NCBI GenBank assembly: GCA_938092015.1
Contig: CALKOT010000059.1
Span: 1 to 64,000, forward strand
Length of the DNA stretch: 64,000 nt
Reading direction: 5' to 3'
DNA from: an uncultured Paracoccaceae bacterium
GTDB taxonomy: Bacteria; Pseudomonadota; Alphaproteobacteria; Rhodobacterales; Rhodobacteraceae
Below the pieces are notes generated by a model. It worked only from the letters and a program-made list of their open reading frames with translations, was not told the origin of the DNA and searched no databases. Positions 52,003 to 61,106 of the stretch are shown here, in pieces. Numbering within the stretch: position 1 is the first letter of the stretch; each line of letters starts with the position of its first letter. A program made the translations under genes and the position numbers.

Positions 52003-52891
52003 GATGCTTTTTCGCCTGCCGTTCCCGGTTCGCGATATAAAGACCAGCGCCAAAAATCACCGCAGCGCCGATCCACGTGAATAGATCAGGCGCCTCGGCG
52101 AACAACCAGGCGGCCAACAGCGTCGCCCAGATCAGGCGCAAAAAGTCGAACGGCATGATAGCAGTTGGGTCAGCCTCTTTCAGCGCTTGGGCCAAAGACA
52201 CCTGCGCGACTGACCCCCAAAAGCCGATGAACACCAGCCCGGCCCATCCCCACATGCTGGGGTCGCGCCAGACCCAGATCGCAGGGCCCAACGACAACAG
52301 CCCAAGCATGATGCCCATCCAGGCGGTGATGGCGACGCTGCTTTCGGTGCGGCCGAGGACCTTGATGATGGTCATCGCCATGCCCCAAAGGACGGCGGAT
52401 GCGATCACCATCACGGCACCGATATCCAACGCGATGACCCCCGGGCGCAAGATGATCAACATGCCCAAAAAGCCAACGCCGATGGCGGCCCAGCGACGCG
52501 CGCGGAACCTTTCACCAAGGAACAGTACGCTTAACGCAGCGGCGAAAATCGGCCCAAGGAAGCCCAGCGCCGTCACAGTGGCCAGCGGCGTGATCGTCAG
52601 AGCGTAAAAGAACAGCAGCATCGCGCCGATGTTCACCACGCCGCGCACCGCATGCAGGCCAAATCGATTGGTTTTCATCTGCGCAAACCCGCCCTGACTA
52701 AGCAGGGGGATCAGGAAGACCAGGCCAAAAACATTGCGAAAAAATGCGATTTGAAACGGGTGCATCTCATCCGACAGATAGCGGATCGCGGTATGCATGA
52801 TTGCGAACGCAAACGTTGAGATAATGATCATCGCGATGCCGCGCGTCATGGCGGTTTGGCCATGCCATGCCGCTTGCGCCGCCGCGATCAT
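51986..52891 (-). CDS. EamA/DMT family transporter
   Basis: About ten TM helices; 'HTAIRYLSDEMHPFQIAFFRNVFGLVFLIPLL', 'VTALGFLGPIFAAALSVLFLGER'. Confidence 0.88.
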   Translation of the reverse strand: MIAAAQAAWHGQTAMTRGIAMIIISTFAFAIMHTAIRYLSDEMHPFQIAFFRNVFGLVFLIPLLSQGGFAQMKTNRFGLHAVRGVVNIGAMLLFFYALTITPLATVTALGFLGPIFAAALSVLFLGERFRARRWAAIGVGFLGMLIILRPGVIALDIGAVMVIASAVLWGMAMTIIKVLGRTESSVAITAWMGIMLGLLSLGPAIWVWRDPSMWGWAGLVFIGFWGSVAQVSLAQALKEADPTAIMPFDFLRLIWATLLAAWLFAEAPDLFTWIGAAVIFGAGLYIANRERQAKKHLTTDG

Positions 52892-54051
52892 TTGCGGGAC
52901 TTCAAGGCATACAAAAGGCCGCCTGCGATCAGGCCCCAGAAGGCGCCTGAGATGCCGAAGAACGAAACGCCAGAGGCGGTGACGAGGAAGGTGACAACCG
53001 CCGGTTCCCGCTCAACCGGGTTTTCCAACGCTTTAACGATGGCGGCTGAGAAGGCGCCGAACAGCGCGAGGCCGCCAACCGCCGTGATCAGGATTTGCGG
53101 CGCCAGCAGGACAAAGCTGACCGCTACCCCGGCAAAAAGACCGAAGATCACGTAGAAAAGCCCCGACATGAATGCCGCCCAATAGCGCTTTGCAGGATCT
53201 GGATGCGCCTCTTCGCTGGCGCACATCGCGGCTGTGATGGCGGCGTAGTTGCAGGCGTGCCCGCCAAAGAGAGAGGCGATGGCGGAGGCGACGCCAGATA
53301 CAAATAGCGTTTGCCGCACATGCGGCTGATAGCCATGACTGACCAGAATGCCTGCGCCCGGCAGGTTTTGCCCGGCCATCGTGACCAGATACAATGGCAA
53401 AGCCACGCCAATCAGACCGCCAAAAGTGAAAATCGGCGTCGTGAAGATCGGCGTTGTGATCGCGATGTCGGCAAGGCCTGGCAAATCCTCACCCGATGGC
53501 TGCACGCCAAACACAACGACGCCGACGAACGCGATCAGCGCGCCCGGCGCTGCAAGAAGATTGCTGATGCGCCCACCAATCACCCAGCCCAGAAAGATCG
53601 GCAAACCCCACAATGGATTGAAGGCGATGGCCTGAAACGGTGCGAGGCAGAAGGTCAGCAAAACCCCCGCCAGTAAGGCGCTTGCCAACGCAGGCGGAAT
53701 TTTCTCGATCGCCTCGCGTAGTGGCCGGATCATGCCCGTCGTCGCCAGCAAAAGCCCGCAGATCAGGAACGCACCTGTCGCTTCGGCAAAACCGCCCGGC
53801 AAAGCGCCTGATGTCGCAAGAAGGGCCGCGCCCGGCGTCGACCACGCCAGTGAGATCGGCACCCGCGTCTTCGCAGTGATCGCCATCGCGGCCAGTCCCT
53901 TGGCGACGGCGATCGCCATCAGGCCAGAGGCCGCCTCAGCCTCGCTCGCGCCCATGGCGCGCAGGCCCTGCAACACAACTGCGAAGGATGAAGCGGTGCC
54001 GACAAAAGCCGCCAATAATCCCATGCTGGCGGAGGATGGCGTAAGATCCAT
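52888..54051 (-). CDS. Benzoate/H+ symporter BenE family
   Basis: 'GLLAAFVGTASSFAVVLQGL', 'AWSTPGAALLATSGALPGGFAEATGAFLICGLLLATTG', 'LFGGHACNYAAITAAMCASEEAHPDPAKRYWAAFMSG'. Confidence 0.9.
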   Translation of the reverse strand: MDLTPSSASMGLLAAFVGTASSFAVVLQGLRAMGASEAEAASGLMAIAVAKGLAAMAITAKTRVPISLAWSTPGAALLATSGALPGGFAEATGAFLICGLLLATTGMIRPLREAIEKIPPALASALLAGVLLTFCLAPFQAIAFNPLWGLPIFLGWVIGGRISNLLAAPGALIAFVGVVVFGVQPSGEDLPGLADIAITTPIFTTPIFTFGGLIGVALPLYLVTMAGQNLPGAGILVSHGYQPHVRQTLFVSGVASAIASLFGGHACNYAAITAAMCASEEAHPDPAKRYWAAFMSGLFYVIFGLFAGVAVSFVLLAPQILITAVGGLALFGAFSAAIVKALENPVEREPAVVTFLVTASGVSFFGISGAFWGLIAGGLLYALKSRK

Positions 54052-54116
54052 TAACATGGCCCTGTTATGGATCAGACTGCGCCCACCCACCAGCCAGATA
54101 AAGCAGGGGCGCCGCC

Positions 54117-54491
54117 ATGACGCTAAAACAGATCATACCCTTCGTTCCTTGCACCTCGCTCAGCGCCCAAATCGCGTTCTACCGGGATGTTCTGGGGTTC
54201 ACAGTTGGATTTCAGGCAGAGAACTATGCCTTTTTGAAACGCGACGCCGTTGCGATCCCGTTGGTTGAGGTCTGGCCAGAGGTCGACCTGAAGCATCCCG
54301 AACGGGAAGGATCATTCTACATTGATGTCGAAGGATTGGACGACCTGTACGAGGCGATGCGCCACGCCCTAAGCAAACTTCCCGTGGGCCGTGTCCGCGC
54401 CCCCTTTAACCAGGACTATGGTCAGCGCGAGTTCCACGTCAGCGACGAAGACTGCACACTGATTTTCTTTGGCGAAGCAGTGACGGGTTAG
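54117..54491 (+). CDS. VOC/glyoxalase (bleomycin-resistance-like) protein
   Basis: 'IPFVPCTSLSAQIAFYRDVLGFTVGFQAENYAFLKRD', 'YGQREFHVSDEDCTLIFFGE'. Confidence 0.85.
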   Translation: MTLKQIIPFVPCTSLSAQIAFYRDVLGFTVGFQAENYAFLKRDAVAIPLVEVWPEVDLKHPEREGSFYIDVEGLDDLYEAMRHALSKLPVGRVRAPFNQDYGQREFHVSDEDCTLIFFGEAVTG

Positions 54492-55665
54492 AACCCCCGC
54501 ATTGCCTCTGGCGGCCCTTTTGGCGACTCCGCATCTTGCAGCGACCATTTGCGAATATTCACATCCGCTTGCAGATATCCGGCCAGCATCGCCGCCTTTT
54601 CAATCTTGCGATCGAACTGCTTAAGCCGTGTGCCCATCGCGTTCACCGTCTTGAAAACATCGTCGACATCTTCGGGCAACCACCCCCATTCGGTGAGCTT
54701 TTCGGCGTTTTTTCTGCCGCCCAGTAGGCGCCTACACGCTCTCTCAGGCCATCGTCCAGCTTGTGCCTGAACATGTTGATCAACACACGTTCGCGCCAGT
54801 CGATGCTGTATTCGAGAAAGCGGAACACAACTGGCATCATGATATCGAGGTTAAAGTTCCCCGGATCGGCATCCATATTCTTGCCAGCGTAGCTTGAGAA
54901 AATGACGCCACACTGCTTCCAGATCCCCTCCAGCCGAAGATTGTCATAAACGCCGCCATCTACCAACACCGGGCGCTTGTGCAGGCGTTTGTCGTCATAT
55001 CGGGCGATTTCGTGGGTCTTCACTGTCTCGCCGCCCAGCGACAGACGGACCGGCGCCAGAACAGGCGGGAAAGCGGAAGAGGCTGCAACAGCCTCTGACA
55101 AGCGAACATTTTGTGTGGACGCCTCAAGCGTACGCCAGTCCGACAGTTTATTCTTTCGGAACTTGAAGAGGCCGCCAGTCTGCAGGTTAGTTGCGCAGAA
55201 CACGAATTCTGGCGCTTCACCGATATTCTTCAGCCGGAATCCATCAAAAATATTCCGGTCATACGCCGCCGCCAGACGGTTGCCGCCAGACAGAAACGGC
55301 AAAAGCCCTTCAAGGCCAACGCGTACATCGATGTCCTTGGCTGTGGCCTTCAGGATCGGCCTTAAGAAATGCTGCCGCATTGTCAGCGGCGTCGCGACAT
55401 CGCCCTCAAATTCCAGTTTGTCCCAGTTCATCGCCAGGACCGCAGTAGTGATCGATCCGCCAGAAACGGACGCAATCGTCCTTGCCCGCCGCATCAATCC
55501 AAGTTCGTTCAGCCGGACCAACGCGCCCGCGTGAAACAACGTCGCCCGATAGCCACCACCCGAAAAAGACAGGCCGATGGACGACGGCTCAAAGGCAGAG
55601 CCGCTTTCTTCGTCATCGTTCTTTTCGAAAAATCCTTCCGCGGAAGATACAGCCAGCGTAGTCAT
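54488..55665 (-). pseudogene. Patatin-like phospholipase with C-terminal frameshift in an A6 run (T6 on + strand near 54708-54713)
   Basis: 'SFSGGGYRATLFHAGALVRL', 'IASVSGGSITTAVLA', 'VDGGVYDN'. After 'YWAAEK' the reading continues in another frame as 'NAEKLTEWGWLPEDVDDVFKTVNAMGTRLKQF..'. Span is 1178 nt (3n-1). Confidence 0.75.
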
Positions 55666-55829
55666 CGAAGTCTCCTACTCTCTCAAGTCGGGAAAAAGGC
55701 TAACATGATTCCCGTCTAAGGAGGAGCGTTCTGGCATCCAAACAACGACCCAGAGGTGACGCAGCGTGCACTAGCGCGCAGATCGCGCAGCCGCTAAGTC
55801 CAAACCTGAACGGTAAGGAAGGTGTCGGA

Positions 55830-57227
55830 ATGCGCACGATTGAAACGGATTATCTGATCGCAGGCGCAGGTGCGGTAGGCATGGCCTTCGCCGATGTTTT
55901 GCTGACCGAAACAGACGCTACGATGGTCATTATCGACCGCCACCACAAACCCGGTGGGCACTGGAACGTCGCCTATCCGTTTGTCACCTTGCACCAGCCA
56001 TCAGCTTTCTACGGCGTCAGTTCCAAGAAACTTGGAACCGGAGAGCTGGACAAAACGGGCCTCAACAAGGGCCTTAACGATCTTGCCTCAGGCGCTGAGA
56101 TCCTCGCGTATTATGATGAGGTGATGCGCCACCAATTCCTGCCCTCAGGCCGCGTTCAGTTCTTCGGGATGAGCGATTATGAAGGCGACGGCGTATTCAG
56201 GTCTCTCACGACAGGCGAGCGTACCAAGGTCATCGCAAAAAAGACCGTCGATGCGACCTTCCTGAAGACCTCAACCCCGTCGATGCACACACCGTCATTC
56301 ACCATCGACCCATCCGCCCGCTTCATGCCCCTCAATGACCTGCCCCGCGTGACCGAAGCGCCAGAAGGCTATGTCGTGGTTGGCGGCGGCAAGACCGGCA
56401 TCGACGCTTGCCTCTGGCTGCTGGAACACGGCGTTGATCCCGACAAAATCCGCTGGATCATGCCGCGCGACGGCTGGCTGCTGGATCGCGAAAACACCCA
56501 ACCCACCATAGAATTCTTCCATTCTACGATGGAGGCGCAAGCCGCCCAGTTCGAATCCATCGCCGCCGCAGACAGCATCGAAGACATGTTCGACCGGCTG
56601 GAAGCATGCGGATATTTCGTACGCATAGACAAAGATGTGCGCCCGAAAATGTTCCACGGCGCCACCATCAGCAGGGCTGAACTAGAAGCCATTCAGCAGA
56701 TCAAGAACATCATCCGCATGGGCCGCGTCACCGCGATTGAGGCGGATCGCATTGTGCTGGAGGAAGGCGAAATCCCCACCGGCCCCAACCAACTGCATAT
56801 CGACTGTTCGGCGAGGGCCATTTCAAACGAAGAGATCAAGCCCATCTTCTTGGGCGACCTGATCACGCCGCAAATGGTCAGGTCTTATCAGCCGGTTTTC
56901 TCTGCCGCGTTCATCGGCCATATCGAGGCGCGGTTTGATGACGACAAGCAAAAGAACCAGCTGTGCGGCGTTGTTCCGCTGCCCAATCACGATACGGATT
57001 TTCTGCGGTTCACCGCCGCGTTCATGACCAACCAGTACAATTGGGGTCAGGATGAAGAACTGCGCGGCTGGCTAAAGGAAAACCGGTTGGATGGTTTTTC
57101 AAAGCTGGTGTCTGAGATTGCCGAGGATGACCATGAAAAGCGGTCTGTGATGAAACGCCTGCGCAATGCGTCCATGCCCGCGATGATGAACCTGCAGAAA
57201 TTTCTTGGGCAGTTGGACGCTGCTTAG
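55830..57227 (+). CDS. FAD/NAD(P)-binding oxidoreductase (flavin monooxygenase-like)
   Basis: 'TDYLIAGAGAVGMAFADVLLTETDATMVIIDRHHKPGGHWNVAYPFVTLHQPSAFYGV', second nucleotide motif 'YVVVGGGKTGIDACLWLL'. Confidence 0.82.
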   Translation: MRTIETDYLIAGAGAVGMAFADVLLTETDATMVIIDRHHKPGGHWNVAYPFVTLHQPSAFYGVSSKKLGTGELDKTGLNKGLNDLASGAEILAYYDEVMRHQFLPSGRVQFFGMSDYEGDGVFRSLTTGERTKVIAKKTVDATFLKTSTPSMHTPSFTIDPSARFMPLNDLPRVTEAPEGYVVVGGGKTGIDACLWLLEHGVDPDKIRWIMPRDGWLLDRENTQPTIEFFHSTMEAQAAQFESIAAADSIEDMFDRLEACGYFVRIDKDVRPKMFHGATISRAELEAIQQIKNIIRMGRVTAIEADRIVLEEGEIPTGPNQLHIDCSARAISNEEIKPIFLGDLITPQMVRSYQPVFSAAFIGHIEARFDDDKQKNQLCGVVPLPNHDTDFLRFTAAFMTNQYNWGQDEELRGWLKENRLDGFSKLVSEIAEDDHEKRSVMKRLRNASMPAMMNLQKFLGQLDAA

Positions 57228-57706
57228 ATTTCGCCCGCAACTAACGCTTTGAACCGGTCGCCTGTCAGGGCATAGGCGACGACGCGTTCTTCTTCCTCGT
57301 CCATCAGACGCTTGTAAAAGCGTCGCGCGATGTCGTTGTGGCTGTAGCCGGTAAGCCAGACGAACTCTCCACCTTCCTCCGCCACCGCCCTCGCGACGGC
57401 CTGCACCAGCGCCCTGCCAGCGCCTGTCCCGCGATGAGTGGCGCGAACGTAGAGGTCATTGATGAACCCGCCCCACGCCGCATAGCAGGTCTCATAGGCT
57501 GAGTGCCAAAAGCTAAAGCCGATCAACGCGCCTTCCGCCTCAGCCACAAAAGCCCCCAGCGCGGCGTCAGGCCCCATAAGGTCGCGTGCGGCCTTTTCCG
57601 GGGTCATGTGGCCGGTTGGCTCATCCTCGTGCACGTTCAGCTCGTCGATTACTACGATCAGGTCAGCGATATCCGCTTTGACGGCTGGCCTGATATTAGC
57701 AGTCAT
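57224..57706 (-). CDS. GNAT family N-acetyltransferase
   Basis: 'GFINDLYVRATHRGTGAGRALVQAVARAVAEEGGEFVWLTGYSHNDIARRFYKRL'. Confidence 0.92.
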   Translation of the reverse strand: MTANIRPAVKADIADLIVVIDELNVHEDEPTGHMTPEKAARDLMGPDAALGAFVAEAEGALIGFSFWHSAYETCYAAWGGFINDLYVRATHRGTGAGRALVQAVARAVAEEGGEFVWLTGYSHNDIARRFYKRLMDEEEERVVAYALTGDRFKALVAGEI

Positions 57707-58209
57707 TGCGCCGCCTTTGACAAAAGCTCTGCCCTGACGCGGTCGAAGATCGAATAATCGTCCAACGACTGGGCGATCATCATGCCACCCTCTAACGACG
57801 ACAGGGCCATCGCTGCGTTACCTATGTCGCCAAGGTGGTTAGTCAACCAAGCAAGATTGTCTTCAAAGAACCGTTTAACCTCAGCCGCCACATCATCAGG
57901 GATCCCACGCGTTTCCGCCCCAAGAACGCCGCACAGGCAGATAGCTTCATCCCGTTTCAGCGCATGCTCAAAGACATCACAATATGCAGCCAGCGGATCA
58001 GGCGCGTTGTCCAGCGCTTCAAAGAACCGCTTCGAATACCGTTCCACCACCGCTTTGCCGAGATCTTCCTTACGGCGAAAATGGTAATGAACGCTGGCGC
58101 TTTTGATCCCCAGCTCATCCGCCAGATCGCGAAAGCTTACAGCGTGATAGCCGTTTTGCCTGATCCGCCGCTCAGTCGCATCAAGCAGCTTTTCCACCGT
58201 ATCCATCAA
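57703..58209 (-). CDS. TetR/AcrR family regulator
   Basis: 'EKLLDATERRIRQNGYHAVSFRDLADELGIKSASVHYHFRRKEDLGKAVVERY' HTH; divergent from GST. Confidence 0.92.
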   Translation of the reverse strand: MMDTVEKLLDATERRIRQNGYHAVSFRDLADELGIKSASVHYHFRRKEDLGKAVVERYSKRFFEALDNAPDPLAAYCDVFEHALKRDEAICLCGVLGAETRGIPDDVAAEVKRFFEDNLAWLTNHLGDIGNAAMALSSLEGGMMIAQSLDDYSIFDRVRAELLSKAAQ

Positions 58210-58221
58210 AATTCTCCTTAT

Positions 58222-58288
58222 CTATCGCCAGATAGGCTTGACGTTGGCCAAAGTCCATCCCACCTGTCTATCTATCAGTAGATAGACA
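58222..58288. promoter_or_regulatory. TetR operator candidates
   Basis: Perfect 10-bp inverted repeat TGTCTATCTA-TCAG-TAGATAGACA at 58265-58288 and a second partial copy CTATC-GCCA-GATAG at 58222-58235. Confidence 0.7.
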
Positions 58289-58302
58289 AGAGGAGAGACC
58301 AC

Positions 58303-58914
58303 ATGAGGATCTACGAATTTGACGGCTTCCCAAACCCCGCCCGCGTTCGCATGGCGCTTGCTGAAAAGGGCCTGACTGACAAAGCCGAATTCATTTCGGT
58401 CAACGTTCCCGAAGGCGAACATCGCACGGCAGAGTTTCTGGCGAAGAACCCGTCAGGCGCCGTTCCCGTTCTGGAACTGGAAGATGGCCTGACGATTTCG
58501 GAATGCACCGCGATTACTGAGTACATCGATCACATCGATGGCGATCCAAAGCTGACGGGCGCGACCCCCCGCACCCGCGGCCAGATCCACATGATACAGC
58601 GTCGGGCCGAAGCGAAGCTGCTGGATGCCGTCGCCGATTATTTCCACCACGCTACGCCGGGCCTTGGCCCCAACATCGAAACCCACCAGAACGCCGAATG
58701 GGGCGAGCGCCACAAAATGCAGGCCTATGAAGGCATGCGCTATTTCGACGGCGTGCTGGCAAATCAGGACTATGTGGCTGGTGAAGACTATTCGATGGCG
58801 GACATCACAACTTTGGCAGGCCTCGCATTCGCCGACTTCACCGGTATCGCCATCCCGCCAGAATGCACTAATCTGACCAAATGGCGCGCCCGCGCGTCGG
58901 CCCGCTATTCATAA
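58303..58914 (+). CDS. Glutathione S-transferase
   Basis: '[24 protein letters not shown]', '[30 protein letters not shown]', '[17 protein letters not shown]'. Confidence 0.92.
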   Translation: MRIYEFDGFPNPARVRMALAEKGLTDKAEFISVNVPEGEHRTAEFLAKNPSGAVPVLELEDGLTISECTAITEYIDHIDGDPKLTGATPRTRGQIHMIQRRAEAKLLDAVADYFHHATPGLGPNIETHQNAEWGERHKMQAYEGMRYFDGVLANQDYVAGEDYSMADITTLAGLAFADFTGIAIPPECTNLTKWRARASARYS

Positions 58915-58927
58915 AAGGGGAAACCAG

Positions 58928-59614
58928 ATGGAACTGAATGCAGATTTCGACAAACGCGCCACGTCCCATCCGGCGGATGCGGAATATGTGCCCTCGCCAA
59001 TGGCGGGGGTGGATCGGCGGATGCTGGACCGGTTGGGGGATGAGGTCGCCCGCGCAACTACCATCGTCCGTTATGCGCCAGGCAGCGATTTCAGCCCCCA
59101 CGTGCATACGGGTGGCGAAGAGTTTCTGGTGATGTCCGGCGTGTTTGAAGACGAACACGGCGCATTCCCGGCTGGCAGTTACATCCGCAATCCGCCTGAA
59201 AGCAGTCACAAGCCTGGCTCCAAACCTGGCTGCGAGATCTTTGTGAAACTCTGGCAGTTTGACATGGCGGACCGCACGCATGTCCGCGTCGATACAAACA
59301 AAGCGCCATGGTTCGACATCGACACAAACGGGGGCGGCGGCGGTCAGGCGCAAGGTCTGTTCGCGGACGCCCATGAAGACGTTCGCATGGAACGCTGAGC
59401 CGCTGGCGCTGACATTCCTCTGAACGCTGATGGCGGGCTGGAGGTGCTGGTGACGGCAGGTGGCTTCGAAGAAAGTGGCGAGACGTTTTCTGCGGAAAGC
59501 TGGCTGCGGTTGCCGAAAGGCGCGAAAACCACCGCCAAAGCGGGCGCAGACGGTGTTACGTTCTGGATCAAACGGGGGCATCTGAGCAAACCGCCACAGG
59601 CGCCCCAGACTTGA
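58928..59614 (+). pseudogene. ChrR-like cupin protein, interrupted by in-frame TGA (59396-59398)
   Basis: '[51 protein letters not shown]..' then 'VRMER*AAGADIPLNADGGLEVLVTAGGFEESGETFSAESWLRLPKGAKTTAKAGADGVTFWIKRGHLSKPPQ'; second half in the same frame. Confidence 0.8.
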
Positions 59615-59705
59615 TATCTGATCTGCCCGCACATCTACGCGGGCAGATTGACAAAGCGACCCTGACCACGCGTTGATGCCAAAAGCGCAATGACAGGGGC
59701 GAGAC

Positions 59706-61055
59706 ATGACTGCATCAACACCTGAGGAAGAGCTTACCGCCTTCCTCGCCAAACACCCCGACACAAAATCCGTCGACGCCTTTCTGGTCGACATCAACGG
59801 CAAGGCGTTTGGCAAGCGCCATCCGGTTGCTGATCTTGAAACGATTGTCACCAAAGGCTCTTCCATCTGCGAGGCGATGCAGTTGACCGACATCAACGGC
59901 ATTGCCTGGGACACAGCAGGCAGAGGGTTCGCTGATGGCGACCCGGACGGGCCGACAGTGATGGTCCCTGGCACGTTGCAACCGGTCCCGTGGGCAGGCG
60001 AGGCGCGCGCACAATGCCTGATGCGGTTCTGGGATGATGGCCCTTTATGGTTCGAACCACGCGCCGTGTTGGAACTTATCGTCGAACGCTATAAAAGCCT
60101 CGGCTTGAAACCGGTGACGGCGATCGAGGTCGAATTCTATCTGATCGACCCTGCCCGCGACGCCGCTGGCGGGCCAACGCCAGCACTTGCCCCCGGCGCT
60201 CGCCACGCTGCCGCGCAGGGCAACGTGTTCAACATGGCGGAACTTGACGCCTTTAGCCCCATCATCGACGCGATCCACGTCGCTTGCACAGCGCAGGGCG
60301 TGCCGGTCACAACGATCATCAAGGAATACGGACCGGGCCAATACGAGATCAACCTCGCCCATCTAGCCGATCCCATTGCCGCCGCCGACCATGCCGCACT
60401 ATTGCGCCGCACCGTGACAGGCGTCGCCCAAGCGCAGGGCATGGAGGCGACGTTCATGGCGAAACCTTACGGACCGGACTCCGGCAGTGGCATGCAGGTC
60501 AATCTCAGTTTCGAAGATGAGAGCGGCGCCGGCGTCTTTGGCGGGCCGGGCGGTGACGCCATACTGGCGAATGTCATTGGCGGCATGCAAGCGATGCAGG
60601 CCGAAACCATGGCGATTTTCGCCCCGAACCTGAACGCCTTTCGCAGGTTTGAACCTGATCAGTTCACGCCCGTGACAAGCGACTGGGGCGAAGACAACCG
60701 ATCCGTCGCGTTCCGGGTCCCCGCAGCCAGCGGCCCCGCCCGCCGCGTTGAGCACCGCATCGCGGGCGCGGATGCAAACCCGTATCTGGTCATGGCCGCA
60801 GTTCTGGCGGCGGCGCATCATGGGATCACGAACAAGCTGACGCCGACGCCCATGGTCAGCGGCAATGCCGGGGCTGAGGTTGATCCTGATCTGCCGCTGA
60901 CACTGTGGTCAGCACTGGATCGGATGGCGGCCGGCGCCACGCTGCCTGACTATTTTGAACAGCGCTACATTGATGCCTACATCCACGCCAAACAGGCAGA
61001 GTTTGATGCGTTCATGGCGGACATCCATCCGCGTGAGCATGAGTGGTATCTCTAA
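59706..61055 (+). CDS. Glutamine synthetase family protein (GlnT/PuuA-like)
   Basis: 'VDAFLVDINGKAFGKRHPV', 'GPGQYEINLAHLADPIAAADHA', 'MAKPYGPDSGSGMQVNLSF', 'NAFRRFEPDQFTPVTSDWGEDNRSVAFRVP'. Confidence 0.92.
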   Translation: MTASTPEEELTAFLAKHPDTKSVDAFLVDINGKAFGKRHPVADLETIVTKGSSICEAMQLTDINGIAWDTAGRGFADGDPDGPTVMVPGTLQPVPWAGEARAQCLMRFWDDGPLWFEPRAVLELIVERYKSLGLKPVTAIEVEFYLIDPARDAAGGPTPALAPGARHAAAQGNVFNMAELDAFSPIIDAIHVACTAQGVPVTTIIKEYGPGQYEINLAHLADPIAAADHAALLRRTVTGVAQAQGMEATFMAKPYGPDSGSGMQVNLSFEDESGAGVFGGPGGDAILANVIGGMQAMQAETMAIFAPNLNAFRRFEPDQFTPVTSDWGEDNRSVAFRVPAASGPARRVEHRIAGADANPYLVMAAVLAAAHHGITNKLTPTPMVSGNAGAEVDPDLPLTLWSALDRMAAGATLPDYFEQRYIDAYIHAKQAEFDAFMADIHPREHEWYL

Positions 61056-61059
61056 ACGA

Positions 61060-61088
61060 AAACGGCCGCCCAAAAGGGACGGCCGTTT
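61060..61088. terminator. Bidirectional terminator between convergent glnT-like gene and rpoD
   Basis: AAACGGCCGCCCAAAAGGGACGGCCGTTT hairpin. Confidence 0.7.
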
Positions 61089-61106
61089 CCAAAACTCTGG
61101 TAGAAA

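Noticed and set aside
54488-55665. CBASS-type patatin effector paired with a nucleotide cyclase
   Set aside because: There is no CD-NTase, HORMA or E1/E2 gene nearby. The class III cyclase at 8010-9209 is 46 kb away and of a different family.
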